Part shown: positions 7,885-15,029 of the stretch, in pieces
Numbering within the stretch: position 1 is the first letter of the stretch
How the letters are laid out: every line of letters starts with the position of its first letter
NCBI GenBank assembly: GCA_034003745.1
Contig: JAVEYA010000035.1
Span: forward strand, 1-20,843
Source: JAVEYA01 sp034003745
Lineage (GTDB): Bacteria > Bacillota > Peptococcia > DRI-13 > PHAD01
Length of the DNA stretch: 20,843 bases
Direction of reading: 5' to 3'
Program-made: the position numbers and the translations under genes
Notes under the pieces: model-generated
What the model was told of the DNA's origin: nothing
The model's database searches: none
Seen by the model: only the letters and a program-made list of their open reading frames with translations

Positions 7885-8778
7885 ATGAAGAACCAGGCTG
7901 AAAATCTTAAACTGCTTGTTCAGCGCATGAAACTTGATTTGGAAGAGCAAATTCAGGGCAAAGGCAGAAAGACCCGGCTGATTACCATTGCCAGCGGCAA
8001 AGGCGGCGTCGGGAAAAGCAATTTTGCCGTGAACCTGGCTATTGCGTTGGCTGATTACAGGCAAAAAGTTATTCTCTTGGATGCTGATATGGGGATGGCC
8101 AATATCGACGTGATCCTGGGCCTGTCGCCGCAGTATAATTTGGCTCATGTCATCGCCGGCGAGAAGTCGATTTCGGAAGTTGTCTATGACGGTCCCAAAG
8201 GCCTGAAGGTGATTCCCGGGGGTACCGGCATGTATGAGCTGGCCAATTTACAGGACTGGCAGATCGACAGTTTTCTGAACAAGCTCAGTCATCTGGACGG
8301 CACCGCTGATTTTTTCCTGGTGGATGCTTCCGCGGGAATTACCCGGTCTGTGCTGAGCTTTGCCTTATCCGCCGATGAGATCGTCATTATCACAACCCCG
8401 GAAATTACTGCGCTCACCGATGCTTATGGGATTATTAAGACTATCCGGCAGCAGAATTTCAAAGGATATATCAAAATCGTGGTCAACAGGGTTACTTCCG
8501 GCGCCGAAGCTGCCGCAGTCTATAATAAACTCAAAATAGCCGCAAATCGCTTTCTGAAGTCCTCCATCGAGTATTTGGGTTTCATCCGGGAAGATACGGC
8601 AGTGCCGCAGGCGCTCAAAGAGCAGAATCCGTTCGTTCTGTCCTATCCCCATTCCCACGCGGCCAGGGATGTTTATGCCATCGCCGCGGCGATAACCAAA
8701 CAGGAAACCTTTACGCAGCCACGGCGAGACCTTAAAGATTTTTTTAAAAAAGTATCAGAGCATTTTAGGTGGGTATGA
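7885..8778 (+). CDS. flhG: Flagellar number regulator FlhG (YlxH/FleN, MinD-like ATPase)
   Basis: A 297-residue MinD/ParA-type ATPase. It has the deviant Walker A GKGGVGKS (38-45, two lysines), the LLDADMGMANIDVILGL motif (64-80) and a hydrophobic strand ending in D147 (FFLVDASAG). The N-terminus carries NQAENLK (3-9), close to the DQAxxLR element that in FlhG stimulates FlhF; the first residue is Asn rather than Asp and the last Lys rather than Arg. A C-terminal basic/aromatic stretch (KDFFKKVSEHFRWV) could be the membrane-targeting helix. AAGGAG at 7872-7877 supports ATG 7885. The pairing with flhF is canonical. Confidence 0.95.
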   Translation: MKNQAENLKLLVQRMKLDLEEQIQGKGRKTRLITIASGKGGVGKSNFAVNLAIALADYRQKVILLDADMGMANIDVILGLSPQYNLAHVIAGEKSISEVVYDGPKGLKVIPGGTGMYELANLQDWQIDSFLNKLSHLDGTADFFLVDASAGITRSVLSFALSADEIVIITTPEITALTDAYGIIKTIRQQNFKGYIKIVVNRVTSGAEAAAVYNKLKIAANRFLKSSIEYLGFIREDTAVPQALKEQNPFVLSYPHSHAARDVYAIAAAITKQETFTQPRRDLKDFFKKVSEHFRWV

Positions 8779-8780
8779 AC

Positions 8781-9443
8781 ATGGACATACAAAAGATATT
8801 GAAAGTCGGACAGCTTGTTACAATTGAGTTCTATCGGGAGAGACAGGAGAAGACGGAACGTTACCCTACGAATGTGCAGGATATTACAGACCAGGGGATT
8901 TATCTGACCAGCCCGGCCAAAGGCGGCTTCATTTTCAGGCTGCCGGAGGGCATGACGGTTAAAGTATTTTTTTCGAATCAGCTGGCCGGTTATTCTTTTA
9001 ACGCTCAGGTCCGGCGCAATGAAAACGGTACAATTCCCATGCTGGTCTTAAATCACCCGGAAAAGGTTGTCAAGATACAAAAAAGAGAATATGTACGGGT
9101 ACCCTATGCGCTGGATGTACAGCTTTCCTGGACGGACAGCGAACAAAAGGAATACGCGCTGACTTGTAAAAGCCGGGATATTTCCGCCGGCGGGATATTG
9201 CTGGTTGTAAAAAAGCGGCTGCCCCTGGCGAAGGATAATGTGGTCCAGCTGAAATTCACGGTGAGCGGCAAAGAGTATCAAGCCACCGGCCAAATTGTCA
9301 AGAACGAAATTGAGCGGGGCAGCGGCGGAGCGTTTTATACACTGGGGATTAAATTCACTTCTCTTCAGGAAAATGAGAAGAATTCTCTGGTACAAAGCGT
9401 TTTCCAAAGACAGATTGAGCTGAAGAAAAAGGGGTTGCTCTGA
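8781..9443 (+). CDS. PilZ-domain c-di-GMP receptor, YcgR-like flagellar brake protein
   Basis: A 220-residue protein with two parts: an N-terminal YcgR-type beta domain (about 5-95) and a C-terminal PilZ domain (about 100-212). The PilZ c-di-GMP motifs are intact: RxxxR is R102-E-Y-V-R106 and DxSxxG is D133-I-S-A-G-G138. YcgR-type proteins bind c-di-GMP and slow or stop the motor; which partner it binds here is unknown. The gene lies between flhG and cheB, where B. subtilis has no such gene. I chose ATG 8781: AGGTGGG (8767-8773) is well spaced for it, while the alternatives (GTG 8769, ATG 8775) overlap or crowd that site. Confidence 0.9.
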   Translation: MDIQKILKVGQLVTIEFYRERQEKTERYPTNVQDITDQGIYLTSPAKGGFIFRLPEGMTVKVFFSNQLAGYSFNAQVRRNENGTIPMLVLNHPEKVVKIQKREYVRVPYALDVQLSWTDSEQKEYALTCKSRDISAGGILLVVKKRLPLAKDNVVQLKFTVSGKEYQATGQIVKNEIERGSGGAFYTLGIKFTSLQENEKNSLVQSVFQRQIELKKKGLL

Positions 9444-9444
9444 C

Positions 9445-10503
9445 TTGAAGAAAATAAAGGTATTGATCGCGGATGATTCCGCTTTTATGCGTAAATTGCT
9501 GGCGGATATTATCGCTTCCGATGATGAACTGGAAGTTGTGGCTTTGGCCAGAAACGGCGAGGATGCGCTCCGCCAGATTGCCTCCCATAAACCCGATGTA
9601 GTTACGCTGGATGTGGAGATGCCGGTAATGGACGGTCTGACGGCGCTGGAAAAAATTATGGCCGAACATCCTTTGCCGGTAGTGATGCTCTCCGCTTTTA
9701 CGGATAAAGGTACGGCCTCCACGCTGAAAGCCTTGGAAAAAGGCGCGGTGGATTTTGTCACCAAGCCGGGCGGCACGATCTCGCCGGGAACAGCGGCCAT
9801 GAGCAGTGAAATCATCAGCAAACTCAAAATGGCTGCCCGGATTTCGCGCAAGAATATCAGGATTACTTCCGCGCCGCTTGATTTGGCCGCACCGCCGGTA
9901 AAGAAAATAGCCCTGCCGGAGAAGACAGAACGGGTCCGCTCGCTGGTGGCCATCGGGACTTCCACCGGAGGGCCGAAGGCCTTGCATGAGGTCATGCGCC
10001 GGTTTTCTCATCACCATAATGCAGCGCTCTTAATCGTTCAGCATATGCCGCCGGGCTTTACGAAGTCTTTGGCGCAGCGTCTGGATACCGCCTCCGTTTA
10101 CACGGTCAAGGAAGCGGAAGACGGCGATGAGGTTAAGGGAGGATGCGCTTATCTCGCGCCGGGGGATTATCATATGGAAATTAATGAGGAGAAGGGACAA
10201 CTGACGATTAAACTGAATCAGTCGTCCCAGGTCAATGGACACCGGCCGTCGGTGGACGTGCTGTTGAAGTCGGCGGCCCGGACTACGGCGCCTAAAGTGG
10301 GCGTAATCATGACCGGCATGGGTTCGGACGGCGCTATAGGGATGAAGATGATGAAAGACGCCGGCGCGATCAATATCGGCGAAAGTGAAGAAACCTGCGT
10401 CATTTACAGCATGCCGAAAGCAGCCAAGCAGCTGGGCGCGCTGGACTATGAAACGCCTTTATATAGAATCGCGGAAGTGATCGAGAAGGTTGTGAGTAAA
10501 TAA
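9445..10503 (+). CDS. cheB: Chemotaxis protein-glutamate methylesterase/deamidase CheB
   Basis: A 352-residue two-domain protein. The receiver domain (1 to about 125) has D10/D11, phosphoacceptor D56 (LDVEMPVMDG) and K107. A linker (about 130-163) leads to the methylesterase domain with the catalytic triad S173 (GTSTGGP), H200 (QHMPPGF) and D295 (GMGSDGA). It removes methyl groups from receptor glutamates after CheA phosphorylates it, giving adaptation. The start is TTG 9445 with AAAGGGG at about 9428-9434; the first in-frame ATG would cut away the first beta strand and the acidic pocket. No cheR is present in the window, so the methyltransferase must be encoded elsewhere. Confidence 0.96.
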   Translation: MKKIKVLIADDSAFMRKLLADIIASDDELEVVALARNGEDALRQIASHKPDVVTLDVEMPVMDGLTALEKIMAEHPLPVVMLSAFTDKGTASTLKALEKGAVDFVTKPGGTISPGTAAMSSEIISKLKMAARISRKNIRITSAPLDLAAPPVKKIALPEKTERVRSLVAIGTSTGGPKALHEVMRRFSHHHNAALLIVQHMPPGFTKSLAQRLDTASVYTVKEAEDGDEVKGGCAYLAPGDYHMEINEEKGQLTIKLNQSSQVNGHRPSVDVLLKSAARTTAPKVGVIMTGMGSDGAIGMKMMKDAGAINIGESEETCVIYSMPKAAKQLGALDYETPLYRIAEVIEKVVSK

Positions 10504-10521
10504 TCGGGGGAGGCGACTACT

Positions 10522-12558
10522 ATGAATATGGAACAATATCAGGATTTATTTATTGAAGAATCGGAAGAGCATCTGCAGGCTTTGAATCAGAATTTACTAG
10601 CGCTGGAAAGCGATCCGGACAGATTGGAACTCTTGGACAGCATTTTTCGGGCGGCTCACACGTTGAAAGGCATGTCGGCGACGATGGGCTATGACGCAAT
10701 CGCCAAGCTGACCCATGAAATGGAGAATCTTTTGGACCAATTGCGGGAAAGAGAAGTGTTTTTATCCAAGGAAATCATCAACAGCCTGTTTAAAGCGGCT
10801 GATTTACTGGAAAATATGCTGCTGGCCATCCGTGGCGGACAGGAGATCCCGATAGATGCCGCCGAGGTAGCGGCGACGCTGTTCAGATTCGATCAAACGG
10901 CAATTTATGAACCGGCCGGCGGCGTTGTTTTATCAGGGGAGGGCGTACAGATCTATCAGGGCGGCGATATCTTGCAGGAATTTAATGAATATGAATTGAA
11001 TCTATTTAGAAGGGCCGCCGAAGAAGGGGCCGCTGTCTGGAAAACGGTGGTCCGGGTGGAAGATTCCTGTGTCATGAAGGCGGTCCGGGCTTTCATGGTC
11101 TTTAAAAACCTGGAAACGCTGGGAGAAATCATTAAATCAGTCCCCAGCGTGCAGGATATTGAAGACGAGAAATTTCAGAGTGAATTTACCGTGTATCTGG
11201 TGACTGCCAAAAGCGACGAAGATATCAGGGCAAAGATGTCGGTGATCAGTGAAATCTCCTTGGCTGAACTGACCAGAATTATCTTGGATGAAGACAATTC
11301 TGCCGGGACGCAGGCCCTGGCCGAAACGACCGAAAATACAGCCGGCGATAAACAAGCGGCTTCTCCTGATGTGCGTAAACAGCCTTCTCCGGCGTCGCAG
11401 GAAAAGAAACAGAAAATTCATCAGACGGTCAGAGTGGATATTAACCGCCTGGATAAGCTGATGAGTCTGGTGGGCGAGCTGGTTATCAATAAAACCAGGC
11501 TGGAACAAATCAATGTGGACAATAAATTGAATTCTTTGAACGAAACCATCGAACAGATCAACCGCATCACCGACGACCTGCAAACCGTCGTACAGAATGT
11601 GCGGATGGTGGCTATTGAACAGGTGTTTAACCGTTTCCCGCGCATGGTCAGGGATCTGGCCAATGAGCTGGGCAAAGAAGTGAATCTCTTGCTGGAAGGG
11701 AAAGAAACGGAACTGGACCGCACGGTCATTGATGAAATCAGCGATCCCCTGGTTCATTTAATCAGAAACTCCCTGGACCACGGCTTGGAATTACCGGAAG
11801 AAAGGCTGGCTTTAAAGAAGAACCCGGTGGGGCTTTTAAAACTGCAGGCCAAGCAAGAAGGGAACAGAGTCGTTATTATCGTCGAGGATGACGGCAGAGG
11901 GATTGACTTCGAAGCCATCAAAAAGAAGGCGATTGAGAATAATGTCATTTCTCAGCATGAGGCCGATACGCTGGAGGAACAGCAGATTCTGAATCTGATT
12001 TTTGAGCCGGGTTTCTCCACGGCGGAAAAGGTGACAGACCTTTCCGGACGCGGCGTGGGTCTGGATGTGGTCAAGAGTAAGATACTGTCCTTAAACGGCC
12101 AGGTCTATGTGGAAACCAGAAAAGGACAGGGTACCAAGTTTATTATCAAACTGCCGCTTACTTTAGCCATTATTCAGGCTTTGATGGTCAAGGTGCAGCA
12201 GGAGCTTTACGCCATACCGCTGGCGAATATTGACGAGACGACCTCTTTGGAATTATCCCAGGTCAAGGATGTGCAGGGACAGCAGGTTGTGGTATTGCGG
12301 GGCAAGGTTTTACCGCTGTATTTTCTGCGCAGTATTCTGGCCGTTCCCGGCAACAGGACTCCGGAGGAATTGTACGTGGTCGTGGTCAGAAAAGGGGACA
12401 CGCAAATAGGTGTTGTCGTGGATGAATTGGTTGGCCAGCAGGAAACGGTGATTAATTCCCTGGGTAAAACCCTTTCCGGTATCCCCGGAATTGCGGGCGC
12501 CACGATTTTGGGCGATGGCAGCGTCTCGCTGATTATTGATATCGGGACATTGTTTTAA
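10522..12558 (+). CDS. cheA: Chemotaxis histidine kinase CheA
   Basis: A 678-residue kinase with all five parts. P1 (HPt) has phospho-accepting H46 in FRAAHTLKGMSATMG. A P2-like CheY/CheB-binding region lies at about 150-255, followed by a low-complexity linker (about 256-305). P3 dimerisation begins at VRVDINRLDKLMSLVGELVINKTRL. P4 has the N box R415-N416-SLDHG, G1 DDGRGID (456-462) and G2 GRGVGLDVVK (509-518). P5 is a CheW-like domain (about 545-678). No key residue is missing. It receives receptor signals through CheW and phosphorylates CheY and CheB. The start is ATG 10522 with GGGGGAGG at 10506-10513; a second ATG at 10528 is possible. Confidence 0.97.
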   Translation: MNMEQYQDLFIEESEEHLQALNQNLLALESDPDRLELLDSIFRAAHTLKGMSATMGYDAIAKLTHEMENLLDQLREREVFLSKEIINSLFKAADLLENMLLAIRGGQEIPIDAAEVAATLFRFDQTAIYEPAGGVVLSGEGVQIYQGGDILQEFNEYELNLFRRAAEEGAAVWKTVVRVEDSCVMKAVRAFMVFKNLETLGEIIKSVPSVQDIEDEKFQSEFTVYLVTAKSDEDIRAKMSVISEISLAELTRIILDEDNSAGTQALAETTENTAGDKQAASPDVRKQPSPASQEKKQKIHQTVRVDINRLDKLMSLVGELVINKTRLEQINVDNKLNSLNETIEQINRITDDLQTVVQNVRMVAIEQVFNRFPRMVRDLANELGKEVNLLLEGKETELDRTVIDEISDPLVHLIRNSLDHGLELPEERLALKKNPVGLLKLQAKQEGNRVVIIVEDDGRGIDFEAIKKKAIENNVISQHEADTLEEQQILNLIFEPGFSTAEKVTDLSGRGVGLDVVKSKILSLNGQVYVETRKGQGTKFIIKLPLTLAIIQALMVKVQQELYAIPLANIDETTSLELSQVKDVQGQQVVVLRGKVLPLYFLRSILAVPGNRTPEELYVVVVRKGDTQIGVVVDELVGQQETVINSLGKTLSGIPGIAGATILGDGSVSLIIDIGTLF

Positions 12559-12587
12559 ACTTGTAAATAGTAAGAGGAGGCGAAAAT

Positions 12588-13016
12588 ATGAGTGACCAGT
12601 ATGTGGCTTTTAAACTGGATAGCAACGAATATGCGGTAGAAATACTGGCGGTGCAGGAGATTATCAGATGGAGCAATATCACCAGGGTGCCCCGGGCCCC
12701 GGAGTATATCAAGGGGGTAATCAACCTGCGGGGCGCTATCATTCCGATTGTGGACTCCCATCTGCGCTTTGAACTGGCCGGTCAGGAGGTCACGGATGAT
12801 ACCCGAATTATTGTTTTTCGGTATGACGATACGATAATCGGGCTGACCGTAGATTTGGTGACGGAGGTATTGAGCTTGCCCCAGCAGAGCATTGAAAAGC
12901 ATCAAAGTATCCATGGCGCGGAAAACCAATTTATCAGCGGCATCGGCAAACTGGAAGAGCGTCTCTTGATCATTCTGGATTTGGCTAAGGTGCTGGAACT
13001 GGGCGTTCAGCACTAA
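12588..13016 (+). CDS. cheW: Chemotaxis coupling protein CheW
   Basis: A single CheW domain of 142 residues. Characteristic stretches are YVAFKLDSNEYAVEILAVQEII at the N-terminus, APEYIKGVINLRGAIIPIVD in the middle and FISGIGKLEERLLIILDLAKVL at the C-terminus. It links receptors to CheA. There is no receiver domain, so it is not CheV. AGAGGAGG at 12573-12580 gives an ideal Shine-Dalgarno. It lies 29 bp after cheA. Confidence 0.96.
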   Translation: MSDQYVAFKLDSNEYAVEILAVQEIIRWSNITRVPRAPEYIKGVINLRGAIIPIVDSHLRFELAGQEVTDDTRIIVFRYDDTIIGLTVDLVTEVLSLPQQSIEKHQSIHGAENQFISGIGKLEERLLIILDLAKVLELGVQH

Positions 13017-13070
13017 ATATTCAGCCTGTTCAGATGCGTATCAACAAGCTATTAAGGCAGGTGGTTAAAG

Positions 13071-13685
13071 ATGAAAGACTATACCGATTTAAACAACATG
13101 CAGATTGACGCCTTAAAAGAAATCAGCAATATCGGGGCGGGCAATGCCGCTACTTCCCTTTCAATTATGCTGAACCGTAAAATAGATATGTCGGTGCCCC
13201 ACGCCAAGGTGGCCCCTTTTGCCCAGATCGTGGAAATTGTCGGCGGGGCCGACAAAGAAGTTGTCGGCGGATATATGCAAGTGGATGGCGATATGCCTAT
13301 GGGTATTCTCTTCCTTTTACCTTTTGATCAGGTCATGTTTTTTATGGATATACTTTTTACGGGAATACAACAGGAGTCGCATGAATGGACCGATATGCAC
13401 GCTTCCGCCTTTAATGAAATCGTCAATATTCTGGCGGGCTCCTATTTAAACGTACTTTCCATGTTTACCCAAACCAAGCTGGAGCCGTCGGTGCCGCAGA
13501 TGGCTATAGATATGGCCGGCGCCATTTTAGGAGAAGTCTTGCAGCAAATAGGGAATGTCAGCGATTACGCGCTCGTCATCGAAAATATATTTATTGAGCA
13601 AGAAAAAGAAATTACCGGACATTTTTTCTTTTTGCCGGAGCCTGAAACATTGGAAGCATTAATGAAAGCGCTGGGAGTGTCTTGA
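13071..13685 (+). CDS. cheC: CheY-P phosphatase CheC
   Basis: A 204-residue CheC-family protein with two pseudo-symmetric halves. Both active-site signatures (D/S-x3-E-x2-N-x22-P) are complete: D13, E17, N20, P43, and S112, E116, N119, P142. In the family these residues hydrolyse CheY-P, and CheC also binds CheD in a CheY-P-dependent feedback on receptors. The next gene is cheD, overlapping it by one base. AGGTGG lies at about 13056-13061. With FliY upstream, the cell would have two CheY-P phosphatases of the same superfamily. Confidence 0.95.
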   Translation: MKDYTDLNNMQIDALKEISNIGAGNAATSLSIMLNRKIDMSVPHAKVAPFAQIVEIVGGADKEVVGGYMQVDGDMPMGILFLLPFDQVMFFMDILFTGIQQESHEWTDMHASAFNEIVNILAGSYLNVLSMFTQTKLEPSVPQMAIDMAGAILGEVLQQIGNVSDYALVIENIFIEQEKEITGHFFFLPEPETLEALMKALGVS

Positions 13686-14173
13686 TGCAAATAGAACCTG
13701 TTAAAGTGGGAATGGCGGAACTGCGGACAGCCCTGTATCCGCAAAATTTAACGACAATCGGATTGGGCTCTTGTGTCGGAGTCTGCCTGTTGGACCCTGT
13801 CGCCAAGGTCGGCGGTATGGTACACGTGATGCTGCCGGACAGCACGCAAAGCAGACAATCTTCCAACAAAGCCAAATACGCGGACACAGGAATCCCGCAG
13901 CTGATAGAAGAAATGCAAAAGCAGGGCGCCAGGAAATCCCGCCTGATTGCCAAGATTGCCGGGGGCGCTCAGATGTTCAGTTATTCGCAAAAGAATGAGA
14001 TATTAAGAATCGGGGACAGGAATATTGAAGCAGTCAAAAGGATTCTGAATAATGAGGGAATCCGGATCAGCGCAGAGGATGTTGGAGGCACTTACGGCCG
14101 TACGATTGTTTTTTCTACCGAGGACGCCAAGCTCACCGTAAAAACGGTCAACAGGAGCCCGGTTATCATTTAA
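13685..14173 (+). CDS. cheD: Chemoreceptor glutamine deamidase CheD
   Basis: A 162-residue CheD. The catalytic cysteine is C30 in TIGLGSCVGVCLLD, the histidine is H47 in GGMVHVMLP, and T24 is the likely third residue. In the family it deamidates receptor glutamines and activates receptors, and CheC sequesters it. I chose ATG 13685, whose first base is the last base of the cheC stop (TGATG), over the TTG at 13682; GGGAG at 13673-13677 is correctly spaced for it. The overlap predicts coupled production of CheC and CheD. Confidence 0.95.
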   Translation: MQIEPVKVGMAELRTALYPQNLTTIGLGSCVGVCLLDPVAKVGGMVHVMLPDSTQSRQSSNKAKYADTGIPQLIEEMQKQGARKSRLIAKIAGGAQMFSYSQKNEILRIGDRNIEAVKRILNNEGIRISAEDVGGTYGRTIVFSTEDAKLTVKTVNRSPVII

Positions 14174-14190
14174 ATACGGGGGATCAGTGC

Positions 14191-14958
14191 ATGGAGCCAG
14201 ATGTGAAGAAACTATGGAAAGACTATATCGAACAGCGCAGTGCGGAGACAAAAGAAGAGCTGATTGTGCACTATATTTCCCTGGTTCAGAAAATAGCAAA
14301 TAAAGTTTCTTATCAGCTTCCCGACAATTTTTATAAGGACGACCTGTTCAGTTACGGTATTTTTGGTTTGATCGAAGCCATTGAGCGGTTTAATCCGGAT
14401 TTGGGCATCCCCTTTGCCGGTTATGCTTCCAAACGCATCAAAGGGGCGATGCTGGACGGGATCCGCAAGGAAGATTGGGTGCCGGTCACAACCAGGAAGA
14501 AAGCCAAAATGGTTGAACAGGCTTTTCATAAGCTGGAGACCGCCGGGGAGAAATCCTGCAGCGATGAGGATGTGGCTGCGGAATTGAATATCTCTGTGGA
14601 AGAGTACCGCAGCTGGCTGAGTAATATTCAGTATATTACCCTGATCTCTTTAGACGATCCGGTTATCGACGACGATGCCGCTTCCATTAAAGAAGTGGTC
14701 AGGGATGACGCCAGCCCCAATCCCCTTGCCGCCGCGGAGGATAAGGAAATCAAGAATATGCTGGCGAAGGCGATCGGTGAGTTGCCTGAAAAGGAGAGAA
14801 CCGTCGTCAGCCTGTTTTATTATAATGATTTAAGCAATAAGGAAATTGCCCAGGTCCTGGACCTGTCCGATTCGCGTGTTTCACAATTGCACACAAAAGC
14901 TATCTTTCGCCTGCGCGGAAAGTTGGCCAGGTTTCATCAGCTGCAGGACTGCACCTGA
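14191..14958 (+). CDS. fliA: Flagellar sigma factor sigma-28 (FliA/SigD)
   Basis: A 255-residue sigma-70-family factor with no region 1.1. Region 2 (about 25-97) contains DDLFSYGIFGLIEAIERF and ends in the SigD/FliA hallmark GAMLDGIRKEDWVP. Region 3 lies at about 98-160. Region 4 (about 192-245) has the helix-turn-helix LSNKEIAQVLDLSDSRVSQLHTKA. It directs RNA polymerase to late flagellar and chemotaxis promoters. GGGGGA at 14178-14183 supports the ATG. Its place near the end of the fla/che operon equals that of sigD in B. subtilis, where distance from the promoter affects its level. No FlgM anti-sigma gene is present here. Confidence 0.95.
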   Translation: MEPDVKKLWKDYIEQRSAETKEELIVHYISLVQKIANKVSYQLPDNFYKDDLFSYGIFGLIEAIERFNPDLGIPFAGYASKRIKGAMLDGIRKEDWVPVTTRKKAKMVEQAFHKLETAGEKSCSDEDVAAELNISVEEYRSWLSNIQYITLISLDDPVIDDDAASIKEVVRDDASPNPLAAAEDKEIKNMLAKAIGELPEKERTVVSLFYYNDLSNKEIAQVLDLSDSRVSQLHTKAIFRLRGKLARFHQLQDCT

Positions 14959-15029
14959 GAGATATACTGCCCGGGGCCTGTATCGTCTCGGTTGTGCCCC
15001 CCGAGTTGTCAATGAAAGGGTGTGTGTTT

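Noticed and set aside
9048..10017. Two long overlapping open frames on the minus strand (9048-9995 and 9355-10017) opposite the PilZ gene and cheB
   Set aside because: They lie opposite well-identified genes, overlap each other in different frames, have Ser/Ala-rich or otherwise biased composition typical of antisense frames and show no recognisable domain.
11137..11757. A 206-codon open frame on the minus strand opposite cheA
   Set aside because: It lies wholly within cheA, its composition (rich in His, Phe, Ile and Gln) reflects the reverse complement of the kinase codons, and no family is recognisable.
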